Source of the DNA: an uncultured Lachnospiraceae bacterium
GTDB taxonomy: Bacteria > Bacillota > Clostridia > Lachnospirales > Lachnospiraceae
DNA: 13,897 nucleotides
Direction of reading: 5' to 3'
Assembly: GCA_905209865.1 (NCBI GenBank)
Contig: CAJLUP010000038.1
Span: forward strand, 1-13,897
Under the pieces are notes generated by a model. The model saw only the letters and a program-made list of their open reading frames with translations, was not told the origin of the DNA and searched no databases. Below, one piece after another: positions 6,476 to 13,445 of the stretch. Within the stretch, counting starts at the first letter, position 1. Each line of letters begins with the position of its first letter. A program made the position numbers and the translations under genes.

Positions 6476-8122
6476 TTACTGCTGCAAAGCGCCGACAAGG
6501 GTCGGAACAAGCTGTTTCTTTCTTGACACAACTCCGCGCAGCATAATCTCATCTGTATCTTCGGGAAGATCATATGCGTTCAATATCTTCTCCTTGGCTT
6601 CCGGTCCGACGCACAGAAGTTCTGATGACTCTGCTAAAATATTTGTCAGCATAAAAAAGATCATATTCAAGCCGCTGTCTGCACGGGCTTTCTCAAGATA
6701 AGGTTCTACAATTTTCTTAATCTCTTCCAGTTCATCCGAACTCATTGACTTCACCTGACCTACTCCAAACACCGTATCATTAACTGTAAATTGTTTGAAA
6801 TCAAGGAAACAGATCTCATGCGCGCTCTTTCCTTTCAGATTGCTTCCTGCGCGGAACATCTCCTGCGCCAAGATCTCTATCTCAACGCCTGCAATCTGCG
6901 CCAGTTTTCTCGCCGTGCTCTCGTCAAGAGGCGTACAAGTCGGCGAACGGAACATCAAAGTATCGGAAATGATCGCAGAGCAAAGAAGCGCCGCGTTTGT
7001 AGAATCAATTTCAACACCATTTTCCTCATACATCTGACTGACGATCGTTGCCGTACATCCTACCGGCTGATTTCTGAAAAAGACCGGTCCCATCGTCTGG
7101 ATACTGCTTAGTCTGTGGTGGTCAATAATTTCGAGTACCTCAGCCTCTTCCACACCATCGACAGCCTGATTTTTTTCGTTATGATCGACAAGGATGACCT
7201 GCTTCTTTCTTACGTTCAGCAAACGCCGTCTTGAGATCAATCCCAACAGTTTTCCATGCGCATCAACGATCGGAAAATCTCTGAACCGTTTGCGCGCCAT
7301 TACTTCTTTTACATCATCTACATAATCTTTCATTTTAAATGTCACAAGATTCGTCCGCGTCATAAAATATTTGACCGGAATACTTTGATTAATATGCTGC
7401 GCCGCAGTAAAAGTATCATGAGGAGTTCTGATGATCACGATCTGCTTCTCTTTTGCCTGTCGGATAATCTCATCCGATATCGCGGCATTCTGGCAGACAA
7501 CCATACAGCTTGCTTCCATATCTACCGCGCACTGCTGAGCGTCCTTTCTGTCTCCCATGATCACAAGATCGTCCCTGCTTATAAAATCCGACATAAGGAT
7601 CCTGCTTGACGCCGCAATGGCAACTTTTCCATTCAGAAGATAACTGTGCTCATTTCCGGTAATCACTTCTCCGTCCACAGCGCGGGCAATATTCCGATAC
7701 TGTGTCCTTGCCTTTGATAAGATCATACTGTCATAAACATCCATATATGTTTTGGCAATATCACCGATCGTAATGATTCCTTCCAGTTTCCCTTCCCTTA
7801 CGACCGGAAGCGTATGAATATTCAGTTCCCGCATCGTTTCCCATGCCGTTCGGATCGAAGCGCTGCTTTTCAGCCCTTCCACTTCTTTTAACTCAACATC
7901 CTTGATCTGTTCTCTCAGATCAGACAGCAGCTTCGGCGTTTTTACCGCGAATTTTTCCAAAACATACTGCGTCTCTTCATTCAGTTGTCCCGCCCTGCGC
8001 GGTTCGTAAATATGTCCTGTCAATTTTGTTTTCAGCGCGGCGTACGCGATCGCGGAACAGATCGAATCTGTATCCGGATTCTTATGACCGACAACATATA
8101 TTTTCTCTTTCTGTCTGCTCAT
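6476..8122 (-). CDS. ppaC: Manganese-dependent inorganic pyrophosphatase, family II, with CBS and DRTGG regulatory domains
   Basis: Hydrolyses pyrophosphate to phosphate in the cytoplasm and so pulls biosynthetic reactions forward. The 548-residue product matches the long, nucleotide-regulated class, not the ~310-residue plain enzyme. The DHH-family core begins with VVGHKNPDTDS (His13, Asp17, Asp19) and resumes with DHN (313-315) and DHH (334-336). It ends with SRKKQ (533-537), a family signature that binds substrate. Between residues ~65 and ~305 sits a regulatory insert: CBS near 70-125 (SIRTAWETMRELNIHTLPVV), a DRTGG-type domain near 130-245, and CBS near 250-305. In related enzymes AMP and ADP inhibit while ATP or diadenosine polyphosphates activate; that is family knowledge. 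The ATG at 8122 has a weak upstream AGTGGG. First gene of a two-gene operon. Confidence 0.96.
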   Translation of the reverse strand: MSRQKEKIYVVGHKNPDTDSICSAIAYAALKTKLTGHIYEPRRAGQLNEETQYVLEKFAVKTPKLLSDLREQIKDVELKEVEGLKSSASIRTAWETMRELNIHTLPVVREGKLEGIITIGDIAKTYMDVYDSMILSKARTQYRNIARAVDGEVITGNEHSYLLNGKVAIAASSRILMSDFISRDDLVIMGDRKDAQQCAVDMEASCMVVCQNAAISDEIIRQAKEKQIVIIRTPHDTFTAAQHINQSIPVKYFMTRTNLVTFKMKDYVDDVKEVMARKRFRDFPIVDAHGKLLGLISRRRLLNVRKKQVILVDHNEKNQAVDGVEEAEVLEIIDHHRLSSIQTMGPVFFRNQPVGCTATIVSQMYEENGVEIDSTNAALLCSAIISDTLMFRSPTCTPLDESTARKLAQIAGVEIEILAQEMFRAGSNLKGKSAHEICFLDFKQFTVNDTVFGVGQVKSMSSDELEEIKKIVEPYLEKARADSGLNMIFFMLTNILAESSELLCVGPEAKEKILNAYDLPEDTDEIMLRGVVSRKKQLVPTLVGALQQ

Positions 8123-8207
8123 ATATTTTCAATCCCACTTTCTTCTTTTCATAAAACAGAATCGTTTTTCTCACTCAGATCAACTCACTTCTGTCTATAA
8201 CTGAATT

Positions 8208-8237
8208 ATTATACACACAAATCTTACGCTTTCGCAA
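8208..8237 (-). promoter_or_regulatory. Promoter of the pyrophosphatase-flavin reductase operon
   Basis: Minus-strand TTGCGA (8232-8237), 18-nt spacer and a perfect TATAAT (8208-8213). The start codon is about 86 nt downstream of the -10, leaving a leader of roughly 79 nt. An imperfect hairpin (CTTGCG with CGTAAG) overlaps the -35 and may be incidental. Confidence 0.65.
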
Positions 8238-8302
8238 GAGTAAAAAAGCTGCATCGTCTTTTCCATTCTCTTATATTCTTTTACTTCTCTATTCCCAAAA
8301 TG

Positions 8303-8332
8303 TTGTTTTTTATTCCGCATCTGTGGTATACT
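8303..8332 (+). promoter_or_regulatory. Promoter of the S1-domain protein gene
   Basis: TTGTTT (8303-8308), 18-nt spacer and TATACT (8327-8332) with a TGG extension directly before it. The start codon is 35 nt downstream of the -10. Confidence 0.7.
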
Positions 8333-8367
8333 CTTTCTATATAAAAAAGAAACAGAGGTGCTGCACA

Positions 8368-9087
8368 ATGAGCGAAGAAATGAAAGAAACAATGCAGACA
8401 GACAATGACTGCACAACAGAGGAAGCTGCTGCTTCCGCAACAGAAACGATGGCTGACTACGAAGATCATTTCGATGATGCCAATCCGTGGAATCTCGTCA
8501 CAAAATATATGGAAGAAAAAACCGTCCTTCCGGTAAAGGTAGAAGGCGTTGTAAACGGCGGTGTAATTGTTATGATCGAAGGACTGCGCGGATTCGTTCC
8601 CGCTTCCAAACTTTCTCTTTCCTACATCGAAGATCTGGAAACGTATCTTCTGAAAGACATTGAAGTACAGGTGATCGACGTGGATCAGGCAAATAACCGT
8701 CTCGTCCTTTCCGCAAGAGAAATTCTCAAAGCGAAAGAAAAGAAAGCCAGGGAAGACCAGATTGCCAGCCTGAAAGTCGGAACAGTTTTAGAAGGAACGG
8801 TTGAGACTCTGCAAAACTACGGCGCGTTTATTAAACTCGACAACGGTCTGTCCGGTCTTGTTCATGTTTCACAGATTTCACAGAAACGTGTGAAAACACC
8901 TTCTGATGTTTTAAATGCCGGAGATAAAGTTACTGTAAAAGTGATCGGAATCAAAGATGGAAAGATCAGTCTGAGCATGAAGGCTCTTGAGGAAGTCAAA
9001 GAAGAACCTGCAGAAAAGGTTGTAATCCCCAAAAGTGAAAATATCGGAACAAATCTCGGCGATCTTTTCAAAAATATCAAATTATAA
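8368..9087 (+). CDS. RNA-binding protein with two S1 domains
   Basis: 239-residue cytoplasmic protein, probably an RNA binder that works with ribosomes or mRNA, like short S1-related proteins of Firmicutes. Residues 1-40 are acidic and low in complexity (MSEEMKETMQ and EDHFDDANPW). The first S1 fold spans about 51-117 (PVKVEGVVNGGVIVMIEGLRG), with a divergent centre. The second spans about 135-206 and is canonical: GTVETLQNYGAFIKL, then GLVHVSQIS and GKISLSMKA. A charged linker (AKEKKARED) separates them. The ATG at 8368 has AGAGGTG 7 nt upstream; a longer frame to 8323 overlaps the promoter and is rejected. It is smaller than ribosomal protein S1, which has four to six domains. Divergent from the pyrophosphatase operon. 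Confidence 0.9.
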   Translation: MSEEMKETMQTDNDCTTEEAAASATETMADYEDHFDDANPWNLVTKYMEEKTVLPVKVEGVVNGGVIVMIEGLRGFVPASKLSLSYIEDLETYLLKDIEVQVIDVDQANNRLVLSAREILKAKEKKAREDQIASLKVGTVLEGTVETLQNYGAFIKLDNGLSGLVHVSQISQKRVKTPSDVLNAGDKVTVKVIGIKDGKISLSMKALEEVKEEPAEKVVIPKSENIGTNLGDLFKNIKL

Positions 9088-9112
9088 AACGGATCTCCCT
9101 TTCTTAACACAG

Positions 9113-9153
9113 ACAGGCGGCAAAGAAGCTCTCACGAGTTTCCTGCCGCCTGT
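9113..9153. terminator. Long hairpin between convergent S1-domain and DUF2325 genes
   Basis: A perfect 10-bp stem (ACAGGCGGCA with TGCCGCCTGT) extends inward with mismatches to GAA/TTC and CTC/GAG pairs around a TCAC loop. It lies 25 nt after one stop and 9 nt after the other. Neither side has a proper T-run, so it may be a weak bidirectional terminator or an mRNA 3'-end stabiliser. Confidence 0.5.
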
Positions 9154-9161
9154 ACTGTTCA

Positions 9162-9449
9162 TCACATCTGCACACATGCATTTCCCAATATTTCTTCCAA
9201 AGCATTTTTACTGCTCGTATGACATCTGACGATCTCTGCATTACATCTGCCTGCCTCTTCTACCGCGCAGCGAACCATTTTATGTGATACCGTATTCGTA
9301 AAAAGAACAATCAGATCCGGACTGCCGATCTGCTTACTCATACCCGCCGACATCTGAGTAAACACTTTCGCCTTACATTTAAACTGCTTACATATCTTCT
9401 TGTACTGACATACCATCCGGTCATGTCCGCCTATAATCACAACACTCAT
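9162..9449 (-). CDS. DUF2325 domain protein, cysteine-rich
   Basis: 95-residue protein filled by one DUF2325 domain; no biochemical function is established. It starts MSVVIIGGHDRMVCQYKKIC and carries FTQMSAGM, then DLIVLFTNTVSHKMV, then CHTSS. It looks like a small alpha/beta Rossmann-like fold. Seven cysteines are present (14, 20, 25, 61, 69, 76, 92), high for a cytoplasmic protein of this size and compatible with metal or redox sensing, which is inference. The ATG at 9449 has GGGAGG 6 nt upstream; a 12-codon longer frame has no site. The gene has its own promoter with a palindromic operator, so it is probably controlled separately from the MATE gene upstream. I recall such genes near ferrous iron transport loci in Clostridia; feo genes do appear 4 kb away here. 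Confidence 0.85.
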   Translation of the reverse strand: MSVVIIGGHDRMVCQYKKICKQFKCKAKVFTQMSAGMSKQIGSPDLIVLFTNTVSHKMVRCAVEEAGRCNAEIVRCHTSSKNALEEILGNACVQM

Positions 9450-9539
9450 CGTAAACCTCCCTGAAACATTCTGTCTGTTTTTCACATAAGATCTCTGCTC
9501 AAAGAAACAGTCCGGTCTGTCAGTCCCCGCTTCTTCGAT

Positions 9540-9557
9540 AGTTAGTTTTAACTAACT
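9540..9557. promoter_or_regulatory. Palindromic operator at the DUF2325 promoter
   Basis: AGTTAGTTTTAACTAACT: 8-bp perfect arms around a TT centre. It begins about 11 nt downstream of the -10 hexamer, covering roughly +4 to +22 of the transcript, a classic repressor position. The TTAG...CTAA symmetry resembles DtxR/MntR/IdeR-type metalloregulator sites, but the regulator is not in the window. Confidence 0.7.
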
Positions 9558-9567
9558 CTTTTTACAT

Positions 9568-9596
9568 ATCATACATGAAACCGGTCAGTATTTCAA
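9568..9596 (-). promoter_or_regulatory. Promoter of the DUF2325 gene
   Basis: Minus-strand TTGAAA (9591-9596), exactly 17 nt spacer, TATGAT (9568-9573). Predicted leader is about 110 nt. It lies in the 183-nt gap after the MATE stop codon. Confidence 0.75.
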
Positions 9597-9632
9597 GTGT
9601 TTTTGATAATTTTTCTCATTTTAAACTGCTGA

Positions 9633-11003
9633 TCAAACTGTTGTGACTTCTCTTTTTTCCCATTTTCGCATCGTATACAAGTAATATGGTACGAGAGGGA
9701 TGAGCGCTGCGATCCAGGCTGCCGGATCTGCAAGACATACCCCCTGAAAAGTAGTTCTTCCTGCAACTACCATAACAATCGCACTTCTCGCCGCAAGTTC
9801 AAAAACACCGCCTAACATAGGCACAAGACCATACCCCATTCCTTGCAGCGTATTGCGGTATAAAAATATACTTCCCAAAAACGGATAACACCAAAATACA
9901 GTGCGAAAATATAATACTGATACATTGACAACGTCTGTCTCAGAGGGACTGATAAACAACCATGTCATATATTTTCCTCCAAAATAAACCGCCGCCATCG
10001 CGATCACACTCCAGACTAAAATCATAATCTGCGTACATCTCACACCGGACTTCACTCTGTCCATCCTGCCGGCCCCACGGTTTTGTCCGACATAAGTTGC
10101 AACAGTCGCACCAAACGCAACAAATACTGTCATAATCATATTCTGAAGTTTTCCCGCCGCCGAAAAACCTGCCATATAAGTTTCTCCATATACATTTACA
10201 GCCCCCTGTACGATGATCGTTCCGATCGCCGTGATCGAAAACTGCAGTCCCATCGGGATGCCGAGCGCAAGAAGATGTCCGAAACTTTGAAGAGAAATCT
10301 TCCAATCGTTTTTTGTCAAATGAAGAATCGGGAATTTCTTCACAATATAAACGAAACATAACAACGCCGAGATTGCCTGCGCAATGACCGTGGCATATGC
10401 ACATCCCTCAACTCCCATGCCAAACACAACAATAAACACAATATCCAAAGCTACATTGATCACTGCGGATATGATCAGAAAATAAAGCGGTGATTTTGAA
10501 TCGCCAAGAGCCCGCAAAAAAGCCGCCAGCGAATTATATGCCGCAGTCACGATCAATCCGGCATAAATAATCCCCATATAATGCTTCACATCAGGCATAA
10601 TATCTGCCGAATAATTCATCATCTGCAGAATCGGTTCATTCGCAAACAATAATCCCGCAGTCATAAGTACAGCGCACCCACTTGCCAAATACACCGACAT
10701 CGCTACATAATGACGCATCCGGTCATACTGCTTTGCGCCAAACCACTGCGAAACAAGAATCGCGAATCCACTGCTCAATCCGTTAAGCCATCCAGTCACA
10801 AAAAACATCAATGAACCGGTACTTCCAATCGCCGCCAATGCCGTCACACCGATAAACTGCCCTGCTATGATCGAATCCGCAATATTATAAAACTGCTGAA
10901 ATACATTGCCCAAAAACACTGGAATCATAAACTGAAGAATCAGTTTTGCAGGCTTTCCTGATGTCATATCATTTATGGTACTTTTTGCTTTTTCTACTCC
11001 CAT
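9633..11003 (-). CDS. MATE-family multidrug/toxin efflux transporter
   Basis: Cation-antiporting exporter of the MATE family in the cytoplasmic membrane; substrate unknown. The 456-residue product has about twelve hydrophobic helices in two similar halves. The first half shows LILQFMIPVFLGNVFQQFYNIADSIIAGQF at residues 21-50 in two adjoining helices, then GSTGSLMFFVTGWLNGLSSG. The second half begins near LLALGIPMGLQFSITAIGTI, the matching motif. The ATG at 11003 has GGGAGGGG 5 nt upstream; seven extra in-frame codons upstream were excluded. It has its own promoter, diverges from a lipoprotein gene, and precedes the DUF2325 gene. No TetR or MarR regulator is adjacent. Confidence 0.95.
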   Translation of the reverse strand: MGVEKAKSTINDMTSGKPAKLILQFMIPVFLGNVFQQFYNIADSIIAGQFIGVTALAAIGSTGSLMFFVTGWLNGLSSGFAILVSQWFGAKQYDRMRHYVAMSVYLASGCAVLMTAGLLFANEPILQMMNYSADIMPDVKHYMGIIYAGLIVTAAYNSLAAFLRALGDSKSPLYFLIISAVINVALDIVFIVVFGMGVEGCAYATVIAQAISALLCFVYIVKKFPILHLTKNDWKISLQSFGHLLALGIPMGLQFSITAIGTIIVQGAVNVYGETYMAGFSAAGKLQNMIMTVFVAFGATVATYVGQNRGAGRMDRVKSGVRCTQIMILVWSVIAMAAVYFGGKYMTWLFISPSETDVVNVSVLYFRTVFWCYPFLGSIFLYRNTLQGMGYGLVPMLGGVFELAARSAIVMVVAGRTTFQGVCLADPAAWIAALIPLVPYYLYTMRKWEKREVTTV

Positions 11004-11056
11004 CGTATGCCCCTCCCATTTCATACGTTTGACTTCTGATAATAATCCAACACTCT

Positions 11057-11084
11057 ATTATACACTGAATTTTACCATTGTAAA
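11057..11084 (-). promoter_or_regulatory. Promoter of the MATE transporter gene
   Basis: Minus-strand TTTACA (11079-11084), 16-nt spacer, perfect TATAAT (11057-11062), about 53 nt before the ATG. Confidence 0.7.
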
Positions 11085-11103
11085 GTATTAAATCAATGAT
11101 GTT

Positions 11104-11138
11104 TATGTACAAAATTACTATACTAAAATTGGTACATA
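11104..11138. repeat. Inverted repeat between the divergent MATE and lipoprotein promoters
   Basis: TATGTAC (11104-11110) and GTACATA (11132-11138) are perfect 7-bp arms 21 nt apart, with partial A/T-rich symmetry inside. The centre lies about 60 bp upstream of the predicted lipoprotein start and about 70 bp upstream of the MATE start, where an activator or shared regulator could bind. No regulator is identified. Confidence 0.4.
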
Positions 11139-11165
11139 TGTCAGATATGCCGCTTCTCTTTCTTA

Positions 11166-11174
11166 TGGTATAAT
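11166..11174 (+). promoter_or_regulatory. Extended -10 promoter of the lipoprotein gene
   Basis: TGGTATAAT on the plus strand, a perfect extended -10. The -35 region is poor. It places the transcript start close to 11181, so the leader is about 97 nt. Confidence 0.6.
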
Positions 11175-11179
11175 ATGTT

Positions 11180-11230
11180 CAGTGTACATAGGGAAGCACA
11201 ATCGAAAAGTATCATTTTCCCTATGCACTG
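11180..11230 (+). promoter_or_regulatory. Hairpin at the 5' end of the lipoprotein mRNA
   Basis: CAGTG (11180-11184), a 2-nt TA bulge, then CATAGGGAA (11187-11195) pair perfectly with TTCCCTATGCACTG (11217-11230). That is 14 bp with a 21-nt loop. It starts at the predicted transcript start. No T-run follows, so it is not a terminator. Confidence 0.6.
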
Positions 11231-11277
11231 AGCGTACGGTTATAAAAAATATAAATATGACCCAGGAGGAAAAAGTT

Positions 11278-11817
11278 ATGAAAAATTTAATCCGTAAAAT
11301 CTCACTCATTATGTGCGTAGTTATGCTCACATTGGCAGTAAGCGCATGTGGAAAATCTAACGATGACACAAAGAAAGAAGATACGAAAACAGAAGACACA
11401 GCAAAAGACACGACAAAAGATGATGCTGATGATACTGATGATGCTGATGCAGACGACGAAGACAACAGCACTATTACAGGCAAATTTAAAACACTCGAAG
11501 ATTTTGTAAACTCCGATATCATGCAGCAGCAGCTTGAAGAACAGCTCTCATCCCTTGAAGGAAGCGGAATCGCACTGGCTCTTACAGCAGAAGACAACAA
11601 ACTGATCTATAACTTCACGATTGAGGACGCAGATCTCGCAGCAGCTCTCGCAGCAGATCCGTCTACTTTACAGTCCTCTCTCCAGTCTCAGGCTTCTACA
11701 TTTGAAGCTGTTGCATCTTCTCTGAAAGCTGCAGTAGAAGTAGACAATCCGGTTGTCGTTGTTCGTTACCTTGACAATGCAGGAACAGAGATCGTATCTC
11801 AGGAATTTGCAGGTTAA
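11278..11817 (+). CDS. Secreted lipoprotein of unknown function with acidic linker
   Basis: 179-residue predicted surface lipoprotein. A basic start (MKNLIRKISL), a hydrophobic core and the lipobox VSAC place the lipidated Cys at residue 24. Residues 25-64 are an extreme Asp/Lys/Thr linker (KKEDTKTEDTAKDTTKDDAD and more Asp), likely spacing the domain from the membrane or wall. Residues 65-179 form one small domain starting LEDFVNSDIMQQQLEEQL, with a central LTAEDNKLIYNFTIED strand pair, an Ala/Ser-rich helical part, and VVVVRYLDNAGTEIVSQEF at the end. This resembles DUF4854-type domains of Lachnospiraceae lipoproteins, a recollection I cannot verify. The ATG at 11278 follows AGGAGG; an open frame upstream starts inside the leader hairpin. 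Monocistronic, with promoter, structured leader and strong terminator. Confidence 0.88.
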   Translation: MKNLIRKISLIMCVVMLTLAVSACGKSNDDTKKEDTKTEDTAKDTTKDDADDTDDADADDEDNSTITGKFKTLEDFVNSDIMQQQLEEQLSSLEGSGIALALTAEDNKLIYNFTIEDADLAAALAADPSTLQSSLQSQASTFEAVASSLKAAVEVDNPVVVVRYLDNAGTEIVSQEFAG

Positions 11818-11853
11818 AACAAAAAACTGATTACACACAAATACCGTACAAAC

Positions 11854-11890
11854 AAGACAGCGCAAAAGCCAAAATCTTTTGCGCTGTCTT
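11854..11890. terminator. Strong bidirectional terminator after the lipoprotein gene
   Basis: Perfect 15-bp stem (AAGACAGCGCAAAAG with CTTTTGCGCTGTCTT), 7-nt loop CCAAAAT, T-rich flanks on both strands. It serves the lipoprotein gene and the convergent cysteine desulfidase gene, whose stop is 60 nt away. Confidence 0.9.
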
Positions 11891-11950
11891 CCTTTCTGCC
11901 TGAAAAACATTGCTCCATTCGAACTGTAATCAGTCTTCTTTTAACAGACT

Positions 11951-13261
11951 CTATTTATCGATATCTTCCAGTTTCGTCTTCCCGATCATGAGATTCAAAA
12001 TCTCCACATCCGTCTGTTTCATTCCCGCACGGCCCACATATCCAACTGCCTTAATCGTATCTTCAGGGCAGTCCATGACAAGACCTTCGCCTTTTGCAAA
12101 TGTCAGTCCTCTCATTGCCATCTTATGACTTAACACCGCAGCCTGAAGCGCCGTAGATATTTTGGCAGCACAGCTTGGTTTTGCACCGTCACAGACAATA
12201 CCGCCTGCATCTGCGATCGTATTGACAACAGTATTTTCTATCTGTTCCAATGTTCCGCCGCATAAATATGTAATTCCTGCCCCTGCTCCTGCTGCGGCGC
12301 ATACCGCCCCACAGTAAGCAGACAAAGAACCGATGTACTTTTTCTGATTCAAAGCTACAAGATTCGATACACATAATGCCCGATAGATTTCCTCTTTGGA
12401 TTTCTCAAGCTCTTTCCCAAACTCGATCACCGGAAGAGAACAAGTCATCCCCTGATTCCCGGAACCCGAATTGATGATCACCGGAAGGGCACAGCCGCTC
12501 ATTCTTGCATCCGATCCTGCTGCCGCTTTCGCCACCGCGCGCCACTTCACATCGTTTCCGAACTCTTCGAGCACAACCCTTCCGACCTGCGCACCCCACG
12601 GATTTTTCAATCCTTCTTCTGCAATCTTTGTATTATATTTCACCTGACGTTCAAGAACTTTCTCCACATCTGCGATCTGAACTTCATCTGCAAACGCAAT
12701 AATATCTTCCAGATTTAAAAGACTCTTATCCGGCGTCTGCTCCTTCTCCTGACTGAGGTGTTCTTTTTCTTTATGAAAAATGACCTTCCCGTCTTTTTCA
12801 ATATGCGTAATATTCGTATGCTCTTCTTCAATTATGACAACCGCTTCCTGCCGCAATGTCTTTTCACATATCGCATGTGCTTCGATATATAAATTTGCCA
12901 CACCGTCTTTTAATACGCAATCACAAAATCCACTCTCTAAAAGATTCTTTGCTTTTCCGATCTCTTTGTCCGAAACATGTTCTAAGACTTCAAGCGCCTG
13001 AGACGGATCTCCGCCTGTTATTCCGAGTACCGCAGCCGCTTCTACTCCCTTCATTCCACCGGAGTTGGGCACTGTTACCCCTTTTACATTTTTAATAATA
13101 TTGCCGCTGCACCTTATCGTAAGATGAGTCGGCATTGCCCCCAACACTTCTTTTGCCTTTGCCGCAGCATAAGCAAGTGCAATCGGCTCCGTACAGCCGA
13201 GCGCCGGAACAAGCTCATCTTCTAAAATTCTCACATAATCAGCATATATTTTCCGATCCAT
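11951..13261 (-). CDS. cyuA: L-cysteine desulfidase family protein, [4Fe-4S]-dependent (UPF0597)
   Basis: Predicted to break L-cysteine into pyruvate, ammonia and sulfide with a [4Fe-4S] cluster and no PLP; characterised members include archaeal L-cysteine desulfidase and E. coli CyuA (YhaM). The 436-residue product is full length. Cys23 (LGCTEPIALAYA), Cys317 (AYCGAVCA), Cys357 and Cys364 (CDGAKPSCAAK) keep the 40- and 7-residue spacings of the archaeal cluster cysteines as I recall them. NSGSGNQG at 264-271 is also typical. Relation to serine dehydratase alpha chains means L-serine activity cannot be excluded. The ATG at 13261 has AGGAGG 6 nt upstream; 19 extra upstream codons overlap the promoter and were rejected. 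The ribosome binding site lies inside an inverted repeat. It lies downstream of the feo genes on the same strand, with its own promoters. Confidence 0.92.
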   Translation of the reverse strand: MDRKIYADYVRILEDELVPALGCTEPIALAYAAAKAKEVLGAMPTHLTIRCSGNIIKNVKGVTVPNSGGMKGVEAAAVLGITGGDPSQALEVLEHVSDKEIGKAKNLLESGFCDCVLKDGVANLYIEAHAICEKTLRQEAVVIIEEEHTNITHIEKDGKVIFHKEKEHLSQEKEQTPDKSLLNLEDIIAFADEVQIADVEKVLERQVKYNTKIAEEGLKNPWGAQVGRVVLEEFGNDVKWRAVAKAAAGSDARMSGCALPVIINSGSGNQGMTCSLPVIEFGKELEKSKEEIYRALCVSNLVALNQKKYIGSLSAYCGAVCAAAGAGAGITYLCGGTLEQIENTVVNTIADAGGIVCDGAKPSCAAKISTALQAAVLSHKMAMRGLTFAKGEGLVMDCPEDTIKAVGYVGRAGMKQTDVEILNLMIGKTKLEDIDK

Positions 13262-13365
13262 AAAAAACCTCCTGATTTCTCGATCTTCTGATGGATTATA
13301 TCTGCAAGTTACAGCCATTTCAATGTTGCACCATCTTTATCGATTATACTATCAGGAGGTTTTTA
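13262..13365. repeat. Inverted repeat with one arm on the cyuA ribosome binding site
   Basis: AAAAACCTCCTGAT (plus strand, 13263-13276) and its perfect complement ATCAGGAGGTTTTT (13351-13364) lie 74 nt apart. The left arm read on the minus strand is the cyuA Shine-Dalgarno region. The right arm lies in the spacer of the upstream promoter. RNA started upstream of 13365 could fold the two arms together and hide the ribosome binding site. Confidence 0.75.
13295..13323 (-). promoter_or_regulatory. Proximal cyuA promoter (P2)
   Basis: Minus-strand TTGAAA (13318-13323), 17-nt spacer, perfect TATAAT (13295-13300), 33 nt before the ATG. Predicted leader is only about 27 nt and contains the ribosome binding site but not the upstream repeat arm. 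Confidence 0.7.
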
Positions 13366-13371
13366 TAGCAA
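13343..13371 (-). promoter_or_regulatory. Distal cyuA promoter (P1)
   Basis: Minus-strand TTGCTA (13366-13371), 17-nt spacer, perfect TATAAT (13343-13348). The spacer contains the upstream arm of the inverted repeat, which would be left out of a P1 transcript. Confidence 0.55.
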
Positions 13372-13382
13372 TCTCTTTCTTT

Positions 13383-13407
13383 TACATGTCTTCTTTATAC
13401 ATGTCTT
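13383..13407. repeat. Short direct repeat upstream of cyuA
   Basis: TACATGTCTT occurs at 13383-13392 and 13398-13407, a 15-nt period, just upstream of the P1 -35. ACATGT is itself palindromic, so the pair can also form a weak 6-bp hairpin. It could be an operator or chance. Confidence 0.3.
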
Positions 13408-13445
13408 TCTTCACAATCTCACACTGTTTATTTCCATACGATGCC

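Noticed and set aside
13262..13318. N-terminal extension of the cysteine desulfidase starting at 13318
   Set aside because: The extra codons cover the P2 promoter and the AGGAGG site; homologues start at the equivalent of the ATG at 13261.
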